Origin: Pseudonocardia sp. CNS-004
GTDB lineage: Bacteria; Actinomycetota; Actinomycetes; Mycobacteriales; Pseudonocardiaceae
Assembly: GCA_001942185.1 (NCBI GenBank)
Contig: MKJV01000084.1
Location: 1 to 64,000, forward strand
Direction of reading: 5' to 3'
Length of the DNA stretch: 64,000 bases
The position numbers and the translations under genes were made by a program. Positions within the stretch are counted from its first letter, which is position 1. Each line of letters starts with the position of its first letter. This document shows, in pieces, positions 46,148 through 54,376 of this stretch. A model generated the notes under the pieces. It did no database searches and was not told where the DNA came from. It worked only from the letters and a program-made list of their open reading frames with translations.

Positions 46148-46711
46148 GTGGCGACGACGAACGACCTCAAGAACGGTCTGGTGCTCAACCTGGACGGCCA
46201 GCTGTGGTCGGTCACGGCGTTCCAGCACGTCAAGCCCGGCAAGGGCGGCGCATTCGTGCGCACCACGTTGAAGAACGTGCTCACCGGCAAGGTCGTCGAC
46301 AAGACCTTCAACGCCGGCACGAAGGTCGACACCGCCACCGTCGACCGGCGGGACATGACCTACCTGTACCGGGACGGCGCCGACTTCGTGTTCATGGACG
46401 GCGACACCTACGACCAGATCCCGGTCCCGGAGACCGTGGTCGGCGGCGCAGCCGGATACATGCTGGAGAACCAGGGTGCGATGGTCGCCTTCCACGAGGG
46501 CACGGCGCTGTACATCGAGCTGCCGACGTCCGTGGAGCTGGTGATCTCGCACACCGACCCCGGCCTGCAGGGCGACCGCTCCACAGGCGGCACCAAGCCG
46601 GCCACTCTGGAGACGGGCGCGGAGATCCAGGTGCCGTTGTTCGTGACCACCGGCGAGAAGGTCAAGGTGGACACCCGCGACGGGCGCTACCTGGGCCGCG
46701 TATCGAACTGA
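46148..46711 (+). CDS. efp: Elongation factor P
   Basis: A 187-residue three-domain protein that relieves ribosome stalling at proline runs. The loop that reaches the peptidyl-transferase centre is HVKPGKGGAFVRT, with an unmodified-type lysine. Domains II and III follow (YLYRDGADFVFMDGDTYDQI; TSVELVISHTDPGLQGDRST). The GTG start has AAGGAG nine bases upstream. The stop TGA shares its last base with the nusB ATG. Confidence 0.95.
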   Translation: MATTNDLKNGLVLNLDGQLWSVTAFQHVKPGKGGAFVRTTLKNVLTGKVVDKTFNAGTKVDTATVDRRDMTYLYRDGADFVFMDGDTYDQIPVPETVVGGAAGYMLENQGAMVAFHEGTALYIELPTSVELVISHTDPGLQGDRSTGGTKPATLETGAEIQVPLFVTTGEKVKVDTRDGRYLGRVSN

Positions 46712-47148
46712 TGGCCGAGCCACGGCTGCAGAGGGCACGTACGAGGGCGCGCAAGCGTGCCCTCGACATCCTCTTCGAGTCCGAGGCCCGCGGTGACGAC
46801 CCGCTCGCGGTGCTCACACAGCGCCGCGAGACCGACGACGCACCCCCGGTCTCGGACTACGCCGCCATGCTCGTCGAGGGCGTGGTGGCCCACCGCGAGC
46901 GCATCGACCAGCTCCTCGCCGAGCACGCCGAGGGCTGGACGGTCGCGCGCATGCCGGCCGTCGACCGCACGTTGCTGCGGATCGGGGTGTTCGAGCTGCT
47001 GTGGGTCGACGAGATCGACGACCCGGTGGCGATCACCGAGGCCGTGGAGCTGTCGCGCACGCTCTCCACGGACGACAGCCCGCGCTTCCTCAACGGCGTG
47101 CTCGGGCGCATCGCCGACATCGCGGAGCACCTGCGCGCCACGCGGTAG
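46711..47148 (+). CDS. nusB: Transcription antitermination factor NusB
   Basis: A 145-residue all-helical RNA-binding protein that acts with NusE in rRNA antitermination. Motifs are RARKRALDILFESEARG at the N-terminus, MPAVDRTLLRIGVFELLW and DDSPRFLNGVLGRIAD. The ATG overlaps the efp stop by one base, so the two form one translational unit. A large palindromic element follows the stop. Confidence 0.94.
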   Translation: MAEPRLQRARTRARKRALDILFESEARGDDPLAVLTQRRETDDAPPVSDYAAMLVEGVVAHRERIDQLLAEHAEGWTVARMPAVDRTLLRIGVFELLWVDEIDDPVAITEAVELSRTLSTDDSPRFLNGVLGRIADIAEHLRATR

Positions 47149-47157
47149 CTGTCCCAG

Positions 47158-47235
47158 GTCGACTTCACACACCCAGCTCGGGCTTCACACAAGGCCGGCC
47201 CTGTGTGAAGCCCGGGCCCGATGTGTGAAGTCGAC
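47158..47235. repeat. Nested-palindrome intergenic element, perfect copy
   Basis: A 78-bp symmetric element between convergent nusB and the UbiA gene. Outer arms GTCGACTTCACACA / TGTGTGAAGTCGAC (14 bp) and inner arms GGGCTTCACACA / TGTGTGAAGCCC (12 bp) are both perfect. The 8-nt spacers on either side are equal and the 10-nt centre contains GGCCGGCC. The four TTCACACA boxes start at 47164, 47184, 47202 and 47222 (steps of 20, 18, 20). It could fold as a long hairpin and serve as a bidirectional terminator, or bind a protein. Confidence 0.85.
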
Positions 47236-47250
47236 GGCGGTCGGGCCGCG

Positions 47251-48243
47251 CTAGATCACCGCTCCGAGGGCGAGGCCGAGCACCAGCAGGGCGCCCGCCT
47301 GGCGCACGTGCACCCATGTCAGCGCCGCGTACCAGAGCGGCCAGACCGGGAAGCCCGGCGGCGGCTCGTCCGGCGGTGGGCGGCGGAACCGCGGCCACAC
47401 CCGCACCAGTCGCGGCAGGGCGAGGAGCACGGCGAGCGCGGGCCACGGCATCGCGCCCACCAGCACGCACAGGACCACCAGGACGTAGAAAGCGGCCATC
47501 AGGCCCAGCGTCACGGTGCGGGCGCGGTGCTCCCCGAGGATCACCGGCAGCGTCCGGATCCCGAGCGGCGCATCGAAGGGGATCTTGTCGATGTGCTTGC
47601 CCATCAGCACCGTGGTGCACAGCAGGCCGTAGGGCAGCGAGGCGAGCAGCACCGGCCAGGTGATGGACCCGGTGGCTGCGTAGAACGTGCCGCCGACCAT
47701 CAGCGGCCCCCACACCACGAGCACGTCCGGCTCGCCCAGCCCGCGCTTCTTCAGCCGCAGGGGCGGCGCGGTGTAGGCGACGCTGAGCACGAACCCGGCC
47801 ACGGCGAACGCCACCACCGGCCGGCCGCGCGCGAGCGCGAGCACCACGAGGATCGCCAGGTCGGCGAGGTTGACCAGCACGATCGCGGCGAGCAAGGTGC
47901 GGCGGGACACGAGGCCGGACAGCACCGGGTGCGGCGCGTAGAGGGCGCGCGGGTAGCCCGCCGTGTCGCTTCCGGCCTGCGTGTCGTACAGGTCGTTCAT
48001 GAGGTTGTTCGCGACGTGCGCCAGCACGATCCCGACGACGGCCAGGGTGAGCCACCGCCAGTCGAAGCCCGGCTCGCCGACGGCCAGCAGGGCTCCCACC
48101 AGCCCGGACACCAGGGTCATCGGGAGCACGGCGGCCCGTGCCACCACGATCCAGCGGGTGATCACGTCGACCCTGCCGTGCGGGGGCGGGTTCGTCGTGC
48201 GCAGCGCGTACGCCCACGAACGCAGCCTGCCGGCCTCACCCAC
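47251..48243 (-). CDS. UbiA-family prenyltransferase
   Basis: A 330-residue membrane protein with about eight helices. The first aspartate-rich motif is HVANNLMNDLYDTQAGSD (NDxxDxxxD), and the second region is MGKHIDKIPFDAPLGI. These bind the prenyl diphosphate through magnesium. MenA-type enzymes in menaquinone synthesis are the closest known group, but no men gene is near, so the acceptor is uncertain. The start is GTG at 48243, after the cupin gene on the same strand with a 20-bp gap. Confidence 0.82.
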   Translation of the reverse strand: MGEAGRLRSWAYALRTTNPPPHGRVDVITRWIVVARAAVLPMTLVSGLVGALLAVGEPGFDWRWLTLAVVGIVLAHVANNLMNDLYDTQAGSDTAGYPRALYAPHPVLSGLVSRRTLLAAIVLVNLADLAILVVLALARGRPVVAFAVAGFVLSVAYTAPPLRLKKRGLGEPDVLVVWGPLMVGGTFYAATGSITWPVLLASLPYGLLCTTVLMGKHIDKIPFDAPLGIRTLPVILGEHRARTVTLGLMAAFYVLVVLCVLVGAMPWPALAVLLALPRLVRVWPRFRRPPPDEPPPGFPVWPLWYAALTWVHVRQAGALLVLGLALGAVI

Positions 48244-48263
48244 GTCCCGAGCGTACCGGCGGT

Positions 48264-48785
48264 CTACCGGATGAACTGGTCGACGAAGCCGGCCCCGAGG
48301 CCGACCTCCTCGTAGTGCGAGCGGCACAGATCGATGTAGTCGAAGACGTCGAAGGTGCCGTCCGGCTTGCCCTGCTCGTCGAGCCAGATGAGCGGGCCGG
48401 TCACGTTGAACGTGATGCGGGTCGGCTCGTCGGACTCGTACGTGACGAGCGTGTGGCCCTCGCCGGGTGCCTCGTAGACGAAGTCGCCCGCGACGGCGAC
48501 CCAGTCGTGCTCCAGGTAGCCCCACCTGCCCGAGATCGTGTAGGCGAACACCTGGTGCGGGTGGTAGTGCCGGTTCACCAGACCCGCTCCGCGCGCCATG
48601 AGCACGTCGCACCAGCGGTTCTGGCTGGTCGAGATGAACAGGGGGCGGGAGCCGACCGTTTCGGACAGCGGGATGTAGTACCGGTCGTCGTCGATGGGGC
48701 CGTCGGAGACGTGCAGGTCCGGCAGGGCTCCCGGCCGGAAGACGTTCGTGATCGGCGTGATCTCGCGCCAGAACTCCGTGGTCAT
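48264..48785 (-). CDS. Cupin protein, 2,4'-dihydroxyacetophenone dioxygenase-like
   Basis: A 173-residue single-domain cupin. The metal site is suggested by RHYHPHQVFAYTISGRWGYL (HxH and nearby Glu/Gln positions) and EAPGEGHTLVTYE (second histidine). The overall pattern, including the tail TFDVFDYIDLCRSHYEEVGL, matches the dihydroxyacetophenone dioxygenase / ChrR-like group. It may cleave an aromatic ketone using iron and oxygen, but the substrate is not established. Probably co-transcribed with the UbiA gene. Confidence 0.72.
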   Translation of the reverse strand: MTTEFWREITPITNVFRPGALPDLHVSDGPIDDDRYYIPLSETVGSRPLFISTSQNRWCDVLMARGAGLVNRHYHPHQVFAYTISGRWGYLEHDWVAVAGDFVYEAPGEGHTLVTYESDEPTRITFNVTGPLIWLDEQGKPDGTFDVFDYIDLCRSHYEEVGLGAGFVDQFIR

Positions 48786-48859
48786 GGCGGACAGGATCCA
48801 CCCGCCGGGCGGTGCGCGCTCGTCTCAGGGCGAACGGCGTCCGGCGGTGGCGGCCGCCC

Positions 48860-49383
48860 CGGTGTTCCGGGTCGGTGACCTACCGCCCGCGGTGGCGGCG
48901 TTCTGCGAGCCGATGTCGATCGCGGTGCGGGCGCGGAGCGGGGTGCGGTCGCCGCGGACGAGACGGTCGTCGTGCTGGGTGCCGGGCCGATCGGGCAGGC
49001 GGTCAGGCTGGGCGCGCTCGACCGTGGCGACCGGGTGCTGGTGACCGACGTGGTGGCCGACCGGCTCGCACCGGCCGCCGCGGCGGGCGCCGAGGTGCTC
49101 CGGGCCGGGGACGCCGACGTCGTGGCCGCGGCCCGGCATCACGCACGAGGAGGTGACGCTCCCGGTGAACGCGTTCATGCGCGAGGAGCTCGACCTGCTC
49201 GGCTCGACCGTGTGCGCCGTCGCCGACGTCGCCGAGGCCGTGCGGTTGTTCGGGCGGCGCCGGGCGCACGTCGAGCGGCTGGTGACCCACCAGGTCCCGC
49301 TGGTGGATGCCCCGGCCGCCGTGGAGCACGCGCTGCGCCATCCCGGCGACGTGATGAAGCTCGTGATCCGGACGGACCAGTAG
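48860..49383 (+). pseudogene. Zinc-type alcohol dehydrogenase remnant
   Basis: Three blocks of a medium-chain dehydrogenase can be read in order: AAFCEPMSIAVRAR, the NAD-binding ETVVVLGAGPIGQAVRLG with DRVLVTDVVADRLAPAAAAG, and the C-terminal GITHEEVTLPVNAFMREEL ending at a TAG. The catalytic GroES-like N-terminal domain (about 130 residues) is missing. About 40 residues between the NAD domain and the C-terminal block are deleted near 49135, and the frame changes near 48935. The lost parts go beyond single-base errors, so this is a true remnant, originally of the L-threonine/sorbitol dehydrogenase type. Confidence 0.75.
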
Positions 49384-49395
49384 CTCGCCGGTCGG

Positions 49396-49878
49396 TCAGG
49401 CGCTGGGCCGGGCCTCGGGTGGGAGCACGCCCCAGTCGATGAGCTGGTCGGTGAGCTCCCCGGGCGTCATGTCGTAGATGATCGACAGTGATCGCAGGTC
49501 CTCGGAGCGGATCGACAGCACCTTGCCGTTGTAGTCGCCGCGCTGGCTCTGGATGGCGGCGGCGTAGCGGGCCAGCGGGCCCACCTTGTCGGCGGGGAGC
49601 TGCTGGAGCCGCTCGAGATTGATCACGATCTTGGTGGCCGGCTCGGAGCCGGAGGGGATGCGCCCCTCGGGGAGCAGTTCCGCGACGGGCACGCCGTAGA
49701 AGTCGGCCAGTTCGGCCAGCTTCTGCACGGTGACGGCGCGGTCGCCGCGCTCGTAGGAGCCCACCACGACGGCCTTCCAGCGCCCGCCGGACTTCTGCTC
49801 GACGCCGTGCAGCGACAACCCCTGCTGCTGCCGGATGGCGCGGAGCTTCCCGCCGAGCGCCTTGGCGTAGTCGCCCAT
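49396..49878 (-). CDS. bldD: Developmental regulator BldD
   Basis: A 160-residue repressor of sporulation and antibiotic genes in actinomycetes. The N-terminal XRE helix-turn-helix is LRAIRQQQGLSLHGVEQKSG then VVVGSYERGDRAVTVQKLAE. The C-terminal domain holds the cyclic-di-GMP signature RxD-x8-RxxD exactly (RGDYNGKVLSIRSED), so ligand-induced dimerisation should be conserved. GAGGAGG precedes the ATG. The position between nusB/efp and pyrR is the same as in Streptomyces. The frame is intact. Confidence 0.95.
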   Translation of the reverse strand: MGDYAKALGGKLRAIRQQQGLSLHGVEQKSGGRWKAVVVGSYERGDRAVTVQKLAELADFYGVPVAELLPEGRIPSGSEPATKIVINLERLQQLPADKVGPLARYAAAIQSQRGDYNGKVLSIRSEDLRSLSIIYDMTPGELTDQLIDWGVLPPEARPSA

Positions 49879-50048
49879 CTGGCGACCTCCTCACTTGCTG
49901 CTCGCTCGGCCGCGGGACCGAGCTGTTCCGGTGGTGCTGCTGGGCCGGTGCGTGGCCGCACCAGGCCTGGCGCCCCGGGTGGACCCCCCGCTACCGCGGC
50001 CACCCAGGGAGCAATGTCTAGATACGGAGAGTAATCATGCGCGCGCCC

Positions 50049-50069
50049 CGACAATCGGTCAAGTTGTCG
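50049..50069. promoter_or_regulatory. Inverted repeat in the bldD upstream region
   Basis: CGACAA-tcggtcaag-TTGTCG, with perfect 6-bp arms, lies about 170 bp upstream of bldD in the 474-bp gap to pyrR. On the bldD strand TTGACC overlaps it and CATGAT follows 17 bp later, so it may mark the bldD promoter and an operator. The rest of the gap (about 50070-50290) shows no gene. Confidence 0.4.
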
Positions 50070-50292
50070 TCCCTCTCCCGGTACCACAGTGGACCGAGAC
50101 CACTCGAACGGCTGATCGAGCGTCCCCCGCCAGGCGTTACGCCCCCCGAGGCGTGCGCCTGTCCGGTGTGATGGTGTCAGTCGCACCTTCCGGCTGTGAC
50201 AGGTGGGGTATGTGTGGGTGGCGACGGAGGGTACGGCGTGTGACATCCGCGATGCCGCGGCGCGCGAAGCGGGGTGCTTCGCGGTGCGCTGG

Positions 50293-50298
50293 TAGCGT
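50293..50298 (+). promoter_or_regulatory. Probable -10 of the pyrimidine operon
   Basis: TAGCGT sits about 55 bp before the pyrR start and just ahead of the PyrR-binding leader, so the transcript would begin near 50305. A matching -35 is weak. Confidence 0.4.
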
Positions 50299-50311
50299 CC
50301 GGTCGACCGGT

Positions 50312-50345
50312 TCCTTTAAGCCCGTCCGGTGAGGCGGGGAAGGAG
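50312..50345 (+). promoter_or_regulatory. PyrR-binding leader hairpin of the pyr operon
   Basis: The leader contains TCCGGTGAGG (50325-50334), an exact match to the PyrR-binding core UCCnGnGAGG. It sits in a hairpin whose 5' arm is CCTTTAAGCCCG and whose 3' arm is CGGGGAAGG. The 3' arm includes the AAGGAG ribosome-binding site of pyrR. Binding of UMP-loaded PyrR would hold the site closed, giving translational feedback as described for mycobacteria. Confidence 0.75.
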
Positions 50346-50352
50346 AATCTCT

Positions 50353-50941
50353 GTGGCGGAGCACCGCCGCGGGGACCCGGCAGGCGAGGGCGCTCCCACC
50401 CGGGAGCTGCTCGGCGCTGCCGACGTCGCCCGCACCATCGCGCGCATCGCGCACCAGATCATCGAGAAGACCGCGACGGGCGCCGGTGGCGTGGCCGACG
50501 TCGTGCTGATCGGCATCCCCACCCGCGGCGCGGTTCTCGCCCGCAGGCTGGCGGCGGCGATCTCCGAGTTCGAGGGCACCGCGGTGCGGGTCGGGTCGGT
50601 CGACCCCACCCTGTACCGCGACGACCTGCGGCGCGTCCCGCCAGGGCGCTGGAGGACACGGCGGTACCGGAGGGTGGCCTCGACGACGCGCTCGTCGTCC
50701 TCGTCGACGACGTGCTGATGTCGGGCCGCACCGTGCGCGCCGCGCTCGACGCGCTGGCCGACCACGGCAGGCGCGCGCGGTGCAGCTCGCCGTGCTCGTC
50801 GACCGCGGGCACCGGGAGCTGCCGATCCGGGCCGACTACGTCGGGAAGAACGTGCCCACGGCGCGCGACGAGCAGGTGCTCGTGCTGGTCGCCGAGACGG
50901 ACGGGGTGGACGGCGTGCAACTGCGGAGGGCGGACTCGTGA
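50353..50941 (+). CDS. pyrR: Bifunctional pyr operon regulator / uracil phosphoribosyltransferase PyrR, two frameshifts
   Basis: About 196 residues after restoring two G residues (near 50643 and 50783). The PRPP-binding loop is LVVLVDDVLMSGRTVRAALD, and IGIPTRGAVLARRLA and VGSVDPTLYRDDL are family blocks. PyrR binds the leader RNA when UMP is high and also converts uracil to UMP. GTG start at 50353. The stop overlaps the pyrB start by four bases. First gene of the pyrimidine operon. Confidence 0.93.
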
Positions 50942-51882
50942 AGCACCTGCTCTCGGTCACCGATCTCGACGCCGCCGCCGCGACCGGCCTGCTCGACACC
51001 GCAGACCGGCTCAAACAGGCGCTGCTGGGTCGCGAGGTCCGCAAGCTGCCGACGCTGCGCGGCCGCACGGTGATCACGATGTTCTACGAGAACTCGACCC
51101 GCACCCGGGTGTCGTTCGAGGTCGCCGGGAAGTGGATGAGCGCCGACACGGTCAACGTCAGCGCGTCGGGCTCGTCGGTGGGGAAGGGCGAGTCGCTGCG
51201 CGACACGGCGCTCACCCTGTCGGCCGTGGGCGCCGACTGCGTCGTCGTGCGGCACCCGGCGTCCGGGGCCGCACACCGGCTCGCCGGCTGGATCGACCGC
51301 GACGCCGGCGCGACCGGCACGCACACCTCGATCGTCAACGCCGGGGACGGCATGCACGAGCACCCCACCCAGGCCCTCCTGGACGCGGCCACCCTGCGCG
51401 ACCGGCTGGGCGGCGTGGCCGGGCGCCGGATCGGGATCGTCGGTGACGTGCTGCACAGCCGCGTGGCGCGCTCCAACGTCTTCCTGCTGGCCACGCTGGG
51501 CGCCGAGGTCGTGGTGGTGGCACCGCCCACCCTGCTGCCGGTGGGCATCGAGCAGTGGCCGTGCCGGGTGAGCCCGGAGCTGGAGGCCGAGCTGCCCGGC
51601 CTGGACGCGGTGATGATGCTGCGCGTGCAGGCCGAGCGCATGCACGGGTCGTTCTTCCCGTCGGCGCGCGAGTACGCGATCGGCTACGGCCTGTCCGAGG
51701 CCAGGGCGCGGCTGCTGCCCGAGCACGCGGTGGTGATGCACCCGGGCCCGATGGTGCGCGGCATGGAGATCGCGCCCTCCGTCGCCGACGGCTCGTCGTC
51801 GGCGATCCTCGCGCAGGTCTCCAACGGCGTGCACGTCCGCATGGCCGTCCTCTACCACCTGCTGGCGGGAGCCCCCGAATGA
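50938..51882 (+). CDS. pyrB: Aspartate carbamoyltransferase catalytic subunit
   Basis: A 314-residue enzyme, intact. The carbamoyl-phosphate motif is YENSTRTRVSFEVAGKWM. Other signatures are SSVGKGESLRDTALTL, DGMHEHPTQALLDAATL, GRRIGIVGDVLHSRVARSN and VMHPGPMVRGMEI. It joins carbamoyl phosphate with aspartate. No regulatory pyrI is present. GTG start overlaps pyrR. Confidence 0.95.
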   Translation: MKHLLSVTDLDAAAATGLLDTADRLKQALLGREVRKLPTLRGRTVITMFYENSTRTRVSFEVAGKWMSADTVNVSASGSSVGKGESLRDTALTLSAVGADCVVVRHPASGAAHRLAGWIDRDAGATGTHTSIVNAGDGMHEHPTQALLDAATLRDRLGGVAGRRIGIVGDVLHSRVARSNVFLLATLGAEVVVVAPPTLLPVGIEQWPCRVSPELEAELPGLDAVMMLRVQAERMHGSFFPSAREYAIGYGLSEARARLLPEHAVVMHPGPMVRGMEIAPSVADGSSSAILAQVSNGVHVRMAVLYHLLAGAPE

Positions 51883-51980
51883 GCGCCGGGCACCCTCCCA
51901 CGCAACGCCGAAATGGTGGCCTTACCGGCACAACACGGCAGCACAGCCACCTCGCTGCCACTCGGAACGGAGCCGATCGA

Positions 51981-53271
51981 GTGTCCGACCTGTTCATCTC
52001 GACCGCCCGGCCCTACGGCGAGGACGCGGTGGACCTAATCGTGCGCGACGGCGTGGTGACCGAGATCGGTGCGGGGCTGGACCGGCCCGAGGGTGTCGAG
52101 GTCCTCGACGCGGACGGGGCCGTGCTGCTCCCCGGTTTCGTCGACCTGCACACCCACCTGCGAGAGCCGGGCGGCGAGGAGTCCGAGACCGTCGAGACCG
52201 GGTCGCGGGCTGCGGCGCGCGGCGGGTACACGGCCGTGTTCGCGATGCCCAACACCGACCCGGTGGCCGACACCGCGGTCGTGGTGGAGCACGTGTGGCG
52301 GCGCGGCGAGGAGGTCGGGCTCGTCGACGTGCACCCGGCCGGCGCGGTCACGGTGGGACTCGAGGGCGTGAAGATGGCCGAGCTGGGCACGATGGCGCGC
52401 TCGCGCGCCGGGGTGCGGATGTTCTCCGACGACGGCCGCTGCGTGCACGACCCCGTGATCATGCGCCGGGCGCTGGAGTACGCGTCGGCGCTGGGCGTGG
52501 TGATCGCGCAGCACGCGGAGGACCACCGGCTCACCGTCGGCGCGCAGGCGCACGAGGGCGTGGTGGCCTCGCAGCTCGGGCTGGCCGGGTGGCCGGCCAC
52601 CGCGGAGGAGACGATCGTGGCCCGCGACTGCGCGCTGGCCCGGGAGGCCGGTGCCGCGCTGCACGTCTGCCACGTGTCCTCCGCGCGCACGGTGGAGGTG
52701 CTGCGAGCGGCGAAGGGCAGGCGTGCGGGTGTCGGCCGAGGTCACCCCGCACCACCTGCTGCTCACCGACGCGGCGCTGACCGGCTACGACCCGGTCAAC
52801 AAGGTCAACCCGCCGCTGCGCACCGGCGAGGACACGAAGGCGATGCGCGCCGCGCTCGCCGAGGGCGTGATCGACGTGGTGGGCACCGACCACGCCCCCC
52901 ACGCCGCGCAGTACAAGGACACGGAATGGGCGGCGGCGAAGCCCGGGATGCTCGGGCTGGAGACGGCGCTGTCGGTGGTGGTGCACACGATGGTCGAGCC
53001 GGGGCTGCTGGACTGGCGCGGGGTTGCGCGGGTGCTGTCGGAGCGCCCTGCGGAGGTCGTCGGGCTGCCCGACCAGGGGCGGCCGATCGCGGTCGGTGAG
53101 CCGGCCACGTTCGCGCTCGTCGACCCGGACGCGGTCTGGACGGTGCGCGGCGCGGCACTGGCGAGCCTGGCGTCCAACACCCCCTTCGAGGGGATGCGGC
53201 TGCCCGCGAAGGTCACGGCCACGGTGCTCCGGGGCCGCGTGACCGCACGGAACGGAGAGGTGAACTCATGA
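51981..53271 (+). CDS. pyrC: Dihydroorotase, frameshifted
   Basis: About 430 residues after restoring two bases near 52715-52725. The zinc site is seen as GFVDLHTHLREPGGEESETV (HxH). The remaining catalytic region lies in AMPNTDPVADT, IAQHAEDHRL, HVCHVSSARTVE and VGTDHAPHA. It closes carbamoyl-aspartate to dihydroorotate. The GTG at 51981 matches the family N-terminus and follows ACGGAG. An in-frame ATG at 51879 overlapping the pyrB stop would add 34 residues of unusual composition. The stop overlaps carA (ATGA). Confidence 0.93.
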
Positions 53272-54376
53272 CGGCCCTGTTGGTGCTCGAGGACGGGCGG
53301 ATCTTCCACGGTGAGGCCTACGGCGCCGCGGTGAAGGCCTCGGCGAGGCCGTGTTCACCACGGGGATGACCGGCTACCAGGAGACGCTCACCGACCCGTC
53401 CTACCACCGCCAGATCGTGGTGCAGACCGCCCCGCAGATCGGCAACACCGGCTGGAACGACGAGGACGACGAGTCGCGCGGCATCCAGGTGGCCGGGTAC
53501 GCGGTGCGCGACCCCGCCCGCACGCCGTCGAACTGGCGCTCGCGCGGGTCGCTCGAGGACGCGCTGCGCGATCAGGGCGTCGTGGGGATCGCGGGGATCG
53601 ACACCCGTGCCGTGGTGCGCCACCTGCGTGAACGTGGCGCCATGCGCGCCGGGGTCTTCTCCGGGGAGGCCCTCGCGGGCGACAACGATCTGGTCGCGCG
53701 GGTGCTCGCGAGCCCGCGGATGGAGGGCGCCGACCTCTACGGCGCCGTCACGACCCGGGAGCCGTACGTGGTGCCCGCCGACGGCGAGCGCCGGTTCCGG
53801 GTGGCCGCGCTCGACGTGGGGATCAAGTCCAACACCCCAAGGATGATGGCCGCACGCGGCATCGAGGTGCACGTGCTGCCCGCCCACACCGCCATCGCGG
53901 AGATCGAGGAGCTGGCGCCGGACGGGTTCTTCGTCGCCAACGGCCCCGGCGACCCGGCCACCGCCGACGCGCCCGTCGAGCTGACCCGTGAGGTGCTGAT
54001 GCGGCGGATCCCGACGTTCGGCATCTGCTTCGGCAACCAGATCCTCGCGCGCGCTCTCGGGCGCGGCACCTACAAGCTGCGCTACGGCCACCGCGGCATC
54101 AACATCCCGGTGGTCGAGCACGCCACCGGCCGAGTGTCGATCACGTCGCAGAACCACGGGTTCGCCGTCGAGGGCGAGGCGGGGGAGCGGTTCGACACCC
54201 CGTTCGGGCCTGCCGAGATCACCCACACCTGCCCGAACGACGGCTGCGTCGAGGGCCTGCGCGCCCTGTCCGTGCCGGCGTTCAGCGTGCAGTACCACCC
54301 CGAGGCCGCCGCGGGCCCGCACGACGCCGCGGACCTGTTCGACCGGTTCGTCGAGCTGATGAGGGAGAACGACTGA
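53268..54376 (+). CDS. carA: Carbamoyl-phosphate synthase small subunit, frameshifted
   Basis: About 369 residues after restoring a G near 53332. It is a glutamine amidotransferase that supplies ammonia to CarB. The N-terminal domain has AVFTTGMTGYQETLTDPSYH. The class I triad is in FGICFGNQILARALG (Cys) and VQYHPEAAAGPHDA (His, Glu). The ATG overlaps the pyrC stop and the TGA shares its last base with the carB ATG, so the subunits are made together. Confidence 0.95.

Noticed and set aside
44940..46711. Open frame running through pepQ antisense-free space into efp as one protein
   Set aside because: pepQ and efp are each full length with their own stop and start; the extended upstream frame of efp lacks family similarity.
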